From Sporomusa sphaeroides DSM 2875 (GTDB lineage Bacteria; Bacillota; Negativicutes; Sporomusales; Sporomusaceae): DNA of 64,000 nt. Of the stretch, positions 17,808 to 26,683 are shown piece by piece. Where the stretch lies: contig NZ_CP146991.1 of the NCBI RefSeq assembly GCF_001941975.2, positions 1,055,501 through 1,119,500 on the forward strand, read 5' to 3'. Position numbers and translations under genes: made by a program. Numbering within the stretch: the stretch's first letter is position 1; each line of letters starts with the position of its first letter. The notes beneath the pieces are model-generated. The model made no database searches. It was not told where the DNA came from and was given only the letters and a program-made list of their open reading frames with translations.

Positions 17808-18296
17808 ATGGAACAAGACCAAAAAGTGTTTCAGGCATTTAATGAATTGAATATTTCATACCAGCTTTATCAACATCCGCCTGTATATACCGTAGAAGAA
17901 TGGGAGCAATATATTGGCGGCGAAGAGGGGGCTGTGTGCAAGAGTCTTTTTCTGCGGAACCCGAAAGGGGATAAGCATTTTCTTGTCATTGCCGATCATT
18001 CAACCACGATTGAGCTGAAGCTTCTGGCGAAACATCTGGCTGAAAAGCAGGTAAGTTTTGCTTCGGAAAAGCGGCTTGAACAATATCTTGGATTATCGCG
18101 AGGTGCGGTTTCTCCTTTTGGCTTATTGAACGATGGCAACCAGCAAGTGATTGTTGTGCTTGACGCAAAACTAAAAAGATATAATCGCCTGAAATTTCAT
18201 CCTAATATAAATACTGAAACTGTTACTATTTCTTATGGTGACTTGGAAAAATTCATTCAATGGCGTGGCAATAAGCAGATAGGTATTAATTTGTAG
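17808..18296 (+). CDS. YbaK/ProX-like aminoacyl-tRNA editing domain protein
   Basis: 162-residue stand-alone member of the YbaK/prolyl-tRNA-synthetase-associated editing family (N-terminal LYQHPPVYTVEE; CKSLFLRNPKG; SPFGLLND near the end), which deacylates mischarged tRNAs. It sits in the glycine reductase operon between grdB and trxB. A similar gene (PrdX) is found with D-proline reductase in Clostridia. It may protect against mischarged tRNA or act as a regulator of amino-acid fermentation; the substrate cannot be told from sequence. ATG with AAAAAGGAG upstream. The 155-base gap before it holds a small GGAGG...CCTCC hairpin only. Confidence 0.85.
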   Translation: MEQDQKVFQAFNELNISYQLYQHPPVYTVEEWEQYIGGEEGAVCKSLFLRNPKGDKHFLVIADHSTTIELKLLAKHLAEKQVSFASEKRLEQYLGLSRGAVSPFGLLNDGNQQVIVVLDAKLKRYNRLKFHPNINTETVTISYGDLEKFIQWRGNKQIGINL

Positions 18297-18399
18297 TCGA
18301 TTACCCTAATAACGCTGAGAAAATGGACAGGGACAAATTTACCGTCCGTCAGGGTGAGGAGCGGGTACTGCTGTAAATTAAAGAAGAGGGTGAACTATC

Positions 18400-19329
18400 A
18401 TGCAAATTTATGACATTATCATTATCGGCGGCGGTCCTGCAGGGCTTGCGGCAGGACTGTATGCCGGCCGGGCGCGGCTGAAGACTCTCCTAATTGAAAA
18501 AGATAAAGACGGCGGGCAGATTGTTATCACCTCCGAGGTAGAAAACTATCCCGGTTGCATGGAAGAAGAATCCGGCGTATCCTTAGTAGCTCGCATGACC
18601 CACCAAACCGAAAAGTTCGGTGTAGAACGCGCTCAGGATACCATTACCGCAGTCGACTTTTCCGGTGATGTCAAAGTGCTTAAAGGCAAAAAAAACGAAT
18701 ACCATGGCCGCAGTGTAATTATTGCTACCGGCGCATATCCTCGCCCCATTGGCTGCGAAGGCGAAAAAGGACTCATCGGTAAAGGCGTTTCCTATTGCGC
18801 CACCTGTGACGGCAACTTCTTTGAAGACATGGACATTTATGTGGTCGGCGGCGGCGATACTGCCGTAGAAGAAGCTATGTATCTGACTAAATTTGGTCGC
18901 AAAGTAACCATAGTCCATCGCCGGGATCAGCTGCGGGCTGCTAAATCCATTCAGGAGAAGGCGCTCAAAAATCCTAAAATCAATTTTATGTGGGATACTG
19001 TCATCACCCAATTAAAAGGCGACGGCTTGCTTGAATCCATGGTTATAAAGAATCTGAAAACCGGTGAGGAAACAGAGATTCAGGCTCCGGCAGAGGATGG
19101 CACCTTTGGGGTGTTCGGCTTTATCGGCTTTTTGCCTCAATCCAGCATATTCGAGGGAGCTATTACGCTGAAGGATGGTTACATACCGACCAATGAAAGA
19201 ATGGAAACCAATGTTCCCGGCGTATTTGCCGCCGGTGACATCCGGGTCAAAGATGTGCGCCAGGTTGTAACCGCCGCAGCAGACGGGGCGATAGCCGCTA
19301 TGATGGCGGAAAAATATTTAGAACAATAA
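18400..19329 (+). CDS. trxB: Thioredoxin reductase of the glycine reductase system
   Basis: FAD/NADPH-dependent thioredoxin reductase (309 aa). N-terminal FAD-binding [16 protein letters not shown], redox-active CATC ([11 protein letters not shown]), NADPH-binding [11 protein letters not shown]-terminal GVFAAGDIR. In glycine reductase systems it regenerates the thioredoxin that reduces the oxidised selenoprotein A after acetyl phosphate formation. It is followed directly by trxA. Confidence 0.95.
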   Translation: MQIYDIIIIGGGPAGLAAGLYAGRARLKTLLIEKDKDGGQIVITSEVENYPGCMEEESGVSLVARMTHQTEKFGVERAQDTITAVDFSGDVKVLKGKKNEYHGRSVIIATGAYPRPIGCEGEKGLIGKGVSYCATCDGNFFEDMDIYVVGGGDTAVEEAMYLTKFGRKVTIVHRRDQLRAAKSIQEKALKNPKINFMWDTVITQLKGDGLLESMVIKNLKTGEETEIQAPAEDGTFGVFGFIGFLPQSSIFEGAITLKDGYIPTNERMETNVPGVFAAGDIRVKDVRQVVTAAADGAIAAMMAEKYLEQ

Positions 19330-19384
19330 GATTCGATTGCTCGATTGTTCGGCATATCGATACAACAAAAGGGAGAGTGTTGTT

Positions 19385-19702
19385 ATGTTAGTTGTTGACA
19401 AAGAGACATTTGAAACCGAAGTGCTTAAAGCAGAGGGCACTGTACTGGTAGACTTTTTCGGCGATGGCTGTGTACCTTGCCAGGCGTTGCTGCCTCACGT
19501 TGAAGCTCTTGAAAAAACCTACGGAAACAAAATCAAATTTACTAAACTCAATACCACAGGTGCCCGCCGTCTGGCCATCAGTCAAAAGATCATGGGCCTG
19601 CCGGTTATCGCTATCTATAAAGGCGGCGCCAAAGTGGAAGAATTGGTGAAAGAAGATGCTACCCCGGACAATGTGGAGCAAATGATTAAAAAATACATTT
19701 AA
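19385..19702 (+). CDS. trxA: Atypical thioredoxin of the glycine reductase system
   Basis: 105-residue thioredoxin with active site GCVPC instead of WCGPC. This substitution is known from thioredoxins that serve glycine reductase in amino-acid-fermenting clostridia. Start ATG 19385 follows GGGAGAG; an upstream in-frame start at 19337 would add 16 unlikely residues. It passes electrons from TrxB to GrdA. A small GGTCGCGG/CCGGGACC-type hairpin lies in the 81-base gap before grdA. Confidence 0.93.
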   Translation: MLVVDKETFETEVLKAEGTVLVDFFGDGCVPCQALLPHVEALEKTYGNKIKFTKLNTTGARRLAISQKIMGLPVIAIYKGGAKVEELVKEDATPDNVEQMIKKYI

Positions 19703-19783
19703 TTAGTTAGCGATTAAGCTATTTAGCGGTCGCGGTACCGCCGGGACCGTTTAAATAAAATTAAAATTAGGAGGAATCAGGCT

Positions 19784-20251
19784 ATGTTGCTGAAAGACAA
19801 AAAAGTCATTATTATCGGCGACAGGGACGGCATCCCCGGCCCCGCGATTGCACTTTGTGCGCAAACCGCAGGCGCGGATGTAGTATTCTCATCAACAGAA
19901 TGCTTTGTCTGAACTGCTGCGGGCGCTATGGACCTGGAAAACCAAAAGCGGGTTAAGGAATTCACGGAGGAATACGGTGCGGAAAACATCGTAATCCTGC
20001 TCGGCGCAGCCGAGGGAGAGGCGGCAGGTCTTGCAGCCGAAACCGTAACAGCCGGCGACCCCACTTTTGCAGGTCCTTTGGCGGGAGTCCAGTTGGGACT
20101 GAGAGTATACCATATGTGCGAGCCGGAAATGAAGGCCGAGGTAGACCCACAGGTATATGAAGAACAAATCAGTATGATGGAAATGGTTCTGGATATCGAC
20201 AGCATTGTTGATGAAATGAAATCCATTCGCGATCAATACTGCAAGTTCTAG
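19784..20251 (+). CDS. grdA: Selenoprotein A of glycine/betaine/sarcosine reductase, UGA-Sec
   Basis: Small common selenoprotein (155 aa with Sec) that carries the carboxymethyl group between components B and C. TGA at 19910-19912 (codon 43) lies in the redox motif CFVU, followed by [11 protein letters not shown], as expected for GrdA. The N-terminus [19 protein letters not shown] is standard. Start ATG with AGGAGG. It is the only grdA in the window, so it probably serves both reductase loci unless another copy lies upstream of base 1. A usual gene call would report only the part from 19928. Confidence 0.95.
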
Positions 20252-20432
20252 GGTTTTATCCGATGGCTAATTCCGATTGATAAGTTTTATTTCCATGTAT
20301 TGCTAAGATAAGCCGTATCACTATCACTTCACGCGAGTGACAGGAGGAATGTGCGGGCGGTAAGAGAGAGGATTACATAGTAGGCCTTATCTTTTAGCGC
20401 CCGTTTAATCTTTAGACGAAAGGGTGTTTCCT

Positions 20433-21971
20433 ATGTACAGTGTACTCAAAGGGGCGAGCTACTTTCTGGCACATACGCCAGACATGGTTGTTCATAATGG
20501 TACGACCCAAACTACTGAAAAGAGAGTAAAACCTGATTCCGATTATCTGAAAGAAATCGTACATGGCCTGCGTGACTATGAGGCGTGTGCAGCTTATCCG
20601 CCCAATCAGGTTTATATCGGTAATATGACACCCGATGAACTGGCAGAGCTGCCTATGCCTTGGTATGACAAGCGCGTGGAAGCAAAGCGCCAGGGTACGT
20701 TCGGGGAAATCATGCCACAGGATGAATTTATCGGCATGATGAAAATCTGTGATGTATTTGACCTGGTCAAGCTGAATGAAAATTTCAGCAAGGCTGTTAA
20801 GGCGAAGCTGGAAGCCCACCCGTTGGTGGACAACGCGCTGCTTGCCGGCCTGGACAAGTATGCCGGAGCAGCGGAAATTGCCGAGTTGGTAAAAAACGCC
20901 GGGGCTGAGCCTATTTATCTGCATGGCGAAGCAATCGGCTGCGTGAAGGCTGCTCATGATATTGACGATTCCCTGTCAGCTCATGTCATTTTTGAAAACC
21001 TGGTTTCCAAGGCATCCTGTGTAGTATCTGTTCTGCATTTAATCCACCAGAACGGTGTGAAAAAAGAAGAAGTAGAATATGTAATTGAGTGCTCCGAGGA
21101 AGCTTGCGGTGACATGAATCAGCGTGGCGGCGGCAATTTTGCCAAAGCTGCAGCCGAAATGGCAGGACTCATCAATGCCACCGGCAGTGATGTGCGCGGT
21201 TTCTGCGCCGGTCCTACCCATGCGCTGGTACAGGCGGCCTCTTTGGTTAAGGCAGGAGTCTTTAAACATGTGGTAGTAGCCGCAGGTGGTTCCACAGCCA
21301 AGCTGGGGATGAACGGCAAAGACCATCTGAAAAAAGGCTTGCCCATATTGGAGGATTGTGTGGCAGGATTCGCGGTGCTGATATCGGAGAATGACGGTGT
21401 CAGTCCTGAACTCAATACCGATATTCTTGGCCGTCACACTGTGGGAACCGGCTCAGCACCGCAAAATGTCATTTCTTCATTGACTTTTGCTGCTTTGGAG
21501 AAGGCGGGCCTTAAGCTGACCGATGTGGACAAATACTCGGTGGAAATGCAGAATCCTGATATCACTAAACCTGCCGGTGCGGGCAATGTGCCGGAAGCCA
21601 ACTACAAAATGATTGGTGCGCTGGCTGCTATGAAGGGTCAAATCCAGAAAACGGAGTTAAATTCCTTCGTAGAAAAGCACGGCATGACCGGTTGGGCGCC
21701 AACACAAGGTCATATTCCTTCCGGTGTTCCGTATCTTGGTTTTGCACGTCAGGAAATGCTGGCGGAAAGGATAGAGCGCGCTATGTTCGTCGGCAAGGGA
21801 AGTCTGTTCTTAGGACGCATGACCAACCTGTTTGACGGTATTTCCTTTGTGCTGCAGAAAAATAGCGGTACAAACCGGGCGGACGGGATTACCGAAGCCC
21901 GGGTGCAGCAGCTGATTGCCGCGTCCCTGCGGGAGTTTGCCGGGCACCTTGCCGGAAAGCTGGAGGAGTAG
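20433..21971 (+). CDS. grdC: Glycine reductase component C, alpha subunit GrdC
   Basis: 512-residue thiolase/ketoacyl-synthase-like subunit of component C. It forms an acetyl-thioester from the carboxymethyl group of GrdA and, with GrdD, releases acetyl phosphate. The N-terminus MYSVLKGASYFLAHTPDM is characteristic, and a likely catalytic cysteine is in VLHLI...ECSEEACGD. ATG 20433 is preferred over GTG 20424 because AAAGGG is correctly spaced. The 181-base gap upstream has the end of a dispersed repeat and short inverted repeats. The stop is four bases before grdD. Confidence 0.94.
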   Translation: MYSVLKGASYFLAHTPDMVVHNGTTQTTEKRVKPDSDYLKEIVHGLRDYEACAAYPPNQVYIGNMTPDELAELPMPWYDKRVEAKRQGTFGEIMPQDEFIGMMKICDVFDLVKLNENFSKAVKAKLEAHPLVDNALLAGLDKYAGAAEIAELVKNAGAEPIYLHGEAIGCVKAAHDIDDSLSAHVIFENLVSKASCVVSVLHLIHQNGVKKEEVEYVIECSEEACGDMNQRGGGNFAKAAAEMAGLINATGSDVRGFCAGPTHALVQAASLVKAGVFKHVVVAAGGSTAKLGMNGKDHLKKGLPILEDCVAGFAVLISENDGVSPELNTDILGRHTVGTGSAPQNVISSLTFAALEKAGLKLTDVDKYSVEMQNPDITKPAGAGNVPEANYKMIGALAAMKGQIQKTELNSFVEKHGMTGWAPTQGHIPSGVPYLGFARQEMLAERIERAMFVGKGSLFLGRMTNLFDGISFVLQKNSGTNRADGITEARVQQLIAASLREFAGHLAGKLEE

Positions 21972-21975
21972 CGTT

Positions 21976-23139
21976 ATGGCGGATAAAGAGATCAACCGTA
22001 TCATTGCCGACACCTTTCTCAAGCTGGCGGATACACTGGAAAACGGTGCTCAGGCTCCCCGGGCCGTTATCGCCCTTACCGCCCTTGGCAGTGAGCATGG
22101 TGAGGACGAACTTTACCAAGCTGCGGCTATGGCAGCCAAGCAGGGAATACAGGTGAAGGTCATCGGCACGAAGCCTGCGAACGCTCCCGGTGTGGAAACA
22201 GTGAGCATTTCGACGGAAGAAGAGGGGCATGAAGCACTGGAAAGCCTGTTAGACAGCGGGGCTGCCCAGGGCGGCGTAACCATGCATTACCCGTTTCCCA
22301 TCGGGGTTTCCACGGTAGGTCGTGTTATTACACCAGCCAAGGGGAAGGCGATGTATATTGCCACCACCACCGGCACAACAGCTCTTGACCGGGTAGAGGG
22401 ACTTGTGCGCAATGCCCTGTATGGTATTGCCACAGCCAAAGCCTGCGGTGTGGCTGAACCGACGGTGGGCCTCTTAAATATTGATGGGGCACGTCAGGCG
22501 GAACTACAGCTGCTGAAGCTGGCGACCAATGGCTATCCTATCCGGTTTGCCACTTCAGGCAGAAGTGACGGCGGTGTTATCATGCGGGGCAACGATCTTT
22601 TGAGGGGTTCTTGTGATGTAATGGTCACCGATTCACTGACAGGCAACATTCTTATGAAATTATTTTCCTCATACCATACCGGCGGCAACTATGAATCTGT
22701 CGGTTACGGCTACGGGCCGGGTATGGGAGAAAACTTCGATAAGCTAATCCTGATCGTGTCCCGTGCTTCCGGTGCTCCTGTAGTCCAAGGAGCCATTGAA
22801 TTTGCGGCCGAGCTGGCTGGCGGCGACTACCAACGCGTCTTTGCGACAGAGCTTAAGGCGGCCAAACAGGCCGGACTTGACGCTGTGTTAGCCGGCTGCC
22901 GGGTGCAAAAGCAACCGGTAGAAGTGTCTAAGGCCGCAGCGCCGCCGAAAGAAGTGGTGACCGCGGAAATCCACGGCATCGAAATTTTGGACTTGGAGGA
23001 CGCCGTACAGGCTTTGTGGAAGGAAAACATCTATGCTGAAAGCGGCATGGGTTGTACCGGACCGGTAGTTCTGATCTCTGAGGCAAAAGTGGAACAGGCC
23101 AAGGGCATTTTATTGAGCAAAGGGTATATCGGCGAATAA
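21976..23139 (+). CDS. grdD: Glycine reductase component C, beta subunit GrdD
   Basis: 387-residue partner of GrdC; the phosphotransacetylase-like subunit (PlsX/phosphate acyltransferase fold) that forms acetyl phosphate. Start ATG 21976 follows GGAGGAGTAG at the end of grdC; a longer in-frame ORF from 21916 would overlap grdC by 56 bases. The C-terminal two thirds match the partial copy at 1-748 almost base for base. It ends the intact glycine reductase operon and is followed by a selA remnant where copy 1 has a full selA. Confidence 0.93.
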   Translation: MADKEINRIIADTFLKLADTLENGAQAPRAVIALTALGSEHGEDELYQAAAMAAKQGIQVKVIGTKPANAPGVETVSISTEEEGHEALESLLDSGAAQGGVTMHYPFPIGVSTVGRVITPAKGKAMYIATTTGTTALDRVEGLVRNALYGIATAKACGVAEPTVGLLNIDGARQAELQLLKLATNGYPIRFATSGRSDGGVIMRGNDLLRGSCDVMVTDSLTGNILMKLFSSYHTGGNYESVGYGYGPGMGENFDKLILIVSRASGAPVVQGAIEFAAELAGGDYQRVFATELKAAKQAGLDAVLAGCRVQKQPVEVSKAAAPPKEVVTAEIHGIEILDLEDAVQALWKENIYAESGMGCTGPVVLISEAKVEQAKGILLSKGYIGE

Positions 23140-23166
23140 TAACAGCTCGTGCAAGGAGGCCTTTCC

Positions 23167-23235
23167 ATGACGAAGCAGCAAAGCCTGCGTACTTTACCTA
23201 AGATGGATGACCTTTTGCGGGTCATAGAAAGTTAA
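23167..23235 (+). pseudogene. selA: selA remnant (first 22 codons)
   Basis: With its ribosome site (CAAGGAGGCCT) it matches the start of selA at 776 (MTKQQ.LRTLPKMDDLL.VIE), then hits a TAA. About ten bases later the sequence switches to the region that follows the grd selenoprotein gene at 4827. Everything between selA codon ~24 and the last codons of grdH/F has therefore been deleted in this copy. Confidence 0.9.
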
Positions 23236-23275
23236 AGCGGCAATCTTTGAAGTAAAAATCTAATTGATTGTCCTT

Positions 23276-23308
23276 ACACTCCGTCGGCGGCAATACCGGC
23301 GGAGTGTG
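23276..23308 (+). terminator. Repeated terminator hairpin, copy 3
   Basis: ACACTCCGTCGG...CCGGCGGAGTGT, preceded by CTTTGAAGTAAAAATCTAAT exactly as at 4827-4850. It now terminates the glycine reductase operon after the deletion. Confidence 0.6.
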
Positions 23309-23416
23309 TGGCATACAGGAAAGTATGTTCAGTACGATTACTTAGTCTAGCAATACAGAACGAGGAAGCGGCTGTTCTGTGCAGCACTTGAGCAGAGTTT
23401 ACGGGAGGTAGCAAAG

Positions 23417-24358
23417 ATGGAAATGAAACAATTGGAAGCATTTGTCGCAGTGGTTCAATACAACAGCTTTTCCAAGGCCGCCGACATGATCTATTTGTCT
23501 CAGCCGACCATTAGCGCCCATATCAGTTCTCTGGAGAATGAGATCGGGGCGCAGCTGTTGATACGTTCGACTAAGGCGGTTTATCCAACCCAGACAGGCA
23601 AAGAGTTGTTTCACCGGGCCAAAAGCATCCTTGCCCTGCGCGATGAGGCTATCAGCAGTGTCAGTAGGATTGACCGGGAATTGATGGGAGAAATCAGCAT
23701 CTTAGCCTCTACCGTGCCTGCTCAGTTTTTGCTGCCGGAAATCATTACCGCCTTTCAAAAACAGTATCCCCGTATCGTGTTTCATATCCACCAGGCGGGC
23801 AGCCAGCAAGTCGTGGAAGGGCTTTTGGGATACCGGTATGATTTTGGTATAGTGGGCACAAGCGTCAATTCCCGTTGTTTGCTGACAGTTCCTTTCTATC
23901 ATGACAGACTGGTGCTGATTATCCCCAAATCGATGCCGGTTAACAAAGGGGCGATGTATCGCGACCTGCCGGCGTTTTTACGGCAACAGCCTTTTGTGAT
24001 GCGCGGGGACGGCTCCGGCACCCGTGTGGAAATGGAACAACTGCTGTATAAGCAGGGCATTTCTGTCCAGAATCTGAATATTGTGGCCTATTTTCATGAC
24101 ACCCAGAGCATTTTATCGGCTGTGTCCCAGGGAATGGGAATATCCTTTGTTTCCAAAGTTGCGGCAACTGCCTATGAAAAAACCGGGCAAATCAAGGTAT
24201 ATAACCTTGAGCAGCAGGCATTCACGCGGCAATTTCATCTTGTTTTTAAAAAAGAAGTGGTGTTATCGCCGGTCCAAAGGGTATTTGTCACTTATCTGGA
24301 AAATTATTTTGCTAATGGAAACATTGCTGTATATTCTGAGCAAAGAGATTGCCGCTAA
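23417..24358 (+). CDS. Selenium-metabolism-type LysR family regulator, copy 2
   Basis: 313-residue near-duplicate of the LysR protein at 5003 (same HTH; scattered changes such as D/G, K/R, T/I in the effector domain). The upstream region (CTTAGTC.AGCAATAC) is also duplicated. Its last codons coincide with the same recombined chemoreceptor-like segment. Divergence is mostly conservative, so both copies are probably functional. It follows the glycine reductase block as copy 1 follows the betaine/sarcosine block. Confidence 0.88.
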   Translation: MEMKQLEAFVAVVQYNSFSKAADMIYLSQPTISAHISSLENEIGAQLLIRSTKAVYPTQTGKELFHRAKSILALRDEAISSVSRIDRELMGEISILASTVPAQFLLPEIITAFQKQYPRIVFHIHQAGSQQVVEGLLGYRYDFGIVGTSVNSRCLLTVPFYHDRLVLIIPKSMPVNKGAMYRDLPAFLRQQPFVMRGDGSGTRVEMEQLLYKQGISVQNLNIVAYFHDTQSILSAVSQGMGISFVSKVAATAYEKTGQIKVYNLEQQAFTRQFHLVFKKEVVLSPVQRVFVTYLENYFANGNIAVYSEQRDCR

Positions 24359-24381
24359 AATCATGTGCTGTCCCGGCGGTG
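24357..24381 (+). pseudogene. hydA fragment (deletion scar)
   Basis: AAAATCATGTGCTGTCCCGG matches the sequence encoding EIMCCPGG in hydA (9529-9553). The next bases match the region just before the first chemoreceptor (9975). The hyd genes were once present between lysR and the chemoreceptor here. Confidence 0.7.
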
Positions 24382-24422
24382 AAAGCCCTGAGAAAATCTT
24401 ATAATTTAGAGGAGAGAAGCCT

Positions 24423-26471
24423 GTGAAGAGCATACGGACTTTTTTTATCCTTATCATTACCGGCATTACGCTACTGGTCTTTGGTATTCAGACCTATATT
24501 TCGTCAACGCAGGTCAAAGAGTATGCGGTAACTCAGCAAGAAGAAAAATTATTGACTCAGGCTCTGCAAGAAGCAACATCACTATATATTCCGATCAAAG
24601 AGATTTCCGACGAAGCTATAACCCTGGGCAATATGATTACAACCATGCCGGAGTACCAGGAAGAGATTGTCCTTAGTTATATTAAGAAAAGCGTGCAGAA
24701 AAGTAAGTCCTTTGCCGGTGCCGGCATGGCGTTTGAGCCGTACGCCTATCAGCCGGATGTGAAAAATCATTACCCGTACATGATGAAGGACAAAAACGGT
24801 ATACCGGTTTTAACGTGGGAATACAGTGTAGTGGATTATCATGCTAAAGCGTGGTATAAATTAGGTATCGGCTTGCAAAAGACAGTTGATTACTCAGAAC
24901 CGTATGTGGACCAAAGCGACCCTAATCTGATCTGGGTAACCTGTGTTCATCCAATCGATAAAAACGGTAAGCGCATTGGCGTGGCGGAAGCAGATTTCAC
25001 TCTGGACATTTTTAAGCGGCAGCTGGCAGACATCCGTGTGGGGCAGAACGGTTATGCCTTCGCGCTTACCCGGGCCGGTATGGTTATTGGCAACTATACC
25101 GGCAGTAAAACCGAGCAGATCCAGGACTTATCAGTAAAGCTCACAGAGGTGTCTGACAAGGAATGGCGGGCGCTGGGTGAAGCAGCGCTGCATGCGAAGC
25201 AAGCGGGAATCATGCAAGTAAAAGATAATTACATTGTATACTCGCCGGTAGGCGATACCGGAATGACCCTGCTGTTGGTTTACCCGGCGGAGGAAGTCTT
25301 TGCCGGCTTGAACAGCCTGATGTATTCTAACCTGATATTGGTGACTGTCTCCATTCTCCTGTTTGTGTTCACGTTATCCTATTTTGTAAATCGGCGCATT
25401 GTCAACCCTATACGAAAATTGTCTGAAACTGCCAACCGGGTGGCTGCAGGCGATCTTAGCGACATCGGGGAAACCCAGGCGGGCAAGGATGAGATCGGTC
25501 AGTTGGCAGCGGCCTTTGCCACTATGTCCGGCAACTTGCGCAGCCTGATGGTGCAGGTCATGCAATCTTCAGAGCAGCTGGCCTCTTCGTCGGAAGAACT
25601 GACGGCAAGTGCCGAGCAGTCGGCGCAAGGCGCAACCCAAACGGCCATGAGTATTACGGCGGTGGCCGCCGGTACCGAGCGGCAAACCGGCGCCGTTAAC
25701 CAAGCTACAGCTATTGTTGATCGCATTGCAAACGAGATCAACCAGGTTGCCGACAATGTCGGCATAGTTGAGGCGACTTCCGGGAAAGCAGCAGGCGCTG
25801 CCCAAGAAGGGGGCGAGGCGGTCGAAGCAGCAGTGCGGCAAATGGTTACTATTGAGACCAAAGTGACCCATACCGCGCAGATTGTTGTTAAGCTGGGGGA
25901 ACGCTCCAAAGAAATCGGCCAGATTGTCGATACCATTGCCGGTATTGCCAGTCAGACCAACCTCTTAGCCCTCAACGCCGCCATTGAGGCAGCCCGTGCC
26001 GGTGAACAGGGGCGCGGCTTTGCGGTAGTGGCCGAAGAAGTGCGCAAGCTGGCGGAACAGTCCCAGGAAGCCGCCAAACAGATTGCCGGACTAATTGGCG
26101 AAATCCAGAGTGAGACTACCAGTGCGGTTATGGCCATGGATGAGGGCACGCGTGAGGTAAAGATCGGGGCGGAAGTTGTCAATAATGCAGGTCTTGCCTT
26201 TGCCGAGATAGTGACACTGTTTGATCAGGTATCAGACCAGGTGAGCAAAATTACCAATACGGTGCAGCGTGTTGCCGGTGGCAGCCAGGATATAGTTACG
26301 GCCGTAAAAGAAATTGATGAAATAAACAAAGATACTGCCAGTCAAACCCAGACGGTTTCAGCGGTTACGGAGGAGCAGGCAGCCTCCATGGAAGAAATCG
26401 CTGCCGCCAGTGAGGCTTTGGCCCAAATGGCGGAAACCTTGACTGGGGCTGTAAGCAGGTTCAAATTGTAG
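24423..26471 (+). CDS. Methyl-accepting chemotaxis protein with Cache sensor, copy 2
   Basis: 682-residue near-identical copy of the chemoreceptor at 10006: same TM-Cache-TM-HAMP-signalling layout. The few substitutions include changes in the sensor (AGMAFEP, NHYPYMM, GLQKTVDYS), which could shift ligand preference. The signalling tip is identical. Start GTG with AGAGGAGAGAAG. A strong terminator follows. Confidence 0.93.
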   Translation: MKSIRTFFILIITGITLLVFGIQTYISSTQVKEYAVTQQEEKLLTQALQEATSLYIPIKEISDEAITLGNMITTMPEYQEEIVLSYIKKSVQKSKSFAGAGMAFEPYAYQPDVKNHYPYMMKDKNGIPVLTWEYSVVDYHAKAWYKLGIGLQKTVDYSEPYVDQSDPNLIWVTCVHPIDKNGKRIGVAEADFTLDIFKRQLADIRVGQNGYAFALTRAGMVIGNYTGSKTEQIQDLSVKLTEVSDKEWRALGEAALHAKQAGIMQVKDNYIVYSPVGDTGMTLLLVYPAEEVFAGLNSLMYSNLILVTVSILLFVFTLSYFVNRRIVNPIRKLSETANRVAAGDLSDIGETQAGKDEIGQLAAAFATMSGNLRSLMVQVMQSSEQLASSSEELTASAEQSAQGATQTAMSITAVAAGTERQTGAVNQATAIVDRIANEINQVADNVGIVEATSGKAAGAAQEGGEAVEAAVRQMVTIETKVTHTAQIVVKLGERSKEIGQIVDTIAGIASQTNLLALNAAIEAARAGEQGRGFAVVAEEVRKLAEQSQEAAKQIAGLIGEIQSETTSAVMAMDEGTREVKIGAEVVNNAGLAFAEIVTLFDQVSDQVSKITNTVQRVAGGSQDIVTAVKEIDEINKDTASQTQTVSAVTEEQAASMEEIAAASEALAQMAETLTGAVSRFKL

Positions 26472-26490
26472 TTGGCTGAATAGATACAGA

Positions 26491-26537
26491 AAAGACTGGG
26501 CAATTAAGGTATATAAGACCTTGATTGCCCAGTCTTG
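26491..26537 (+). terminator. Strong intrinsic terminator after chemoreceptor copy 2
   Basis: AAGACTGGGCAAT(TAAGGT) pairs with (ACCTTG)ATTGCCCAGTCTT, ~19 bp, then TGTTA. The rest of the 212-base gap has a possible TATAAT at ~26637 before the GntR gene and nothing else. Confidence 0.85.
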
Positions 26538-26683
26538 TTAAAAAAGCAATGGTATTATTGTCTCTTTCCGAAGCCTTTTCTTACCGATATAGGGAAATGC
26601 CGCTGGAACCGCTCTGTACAGAACGGGCATAGTGCGGTATAATACAATATGTAAAATTTCTGAAAAGATGGTGAATCCAAGGC

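Noticed and set aside
20252-20432. Possible riboswitch before grdC
   Set aside because: There are short inverted repeats and a loose GCGGGCG/CGCCCGT pairing, but no conserved core of a glycine or other known riboswitch could be seen.
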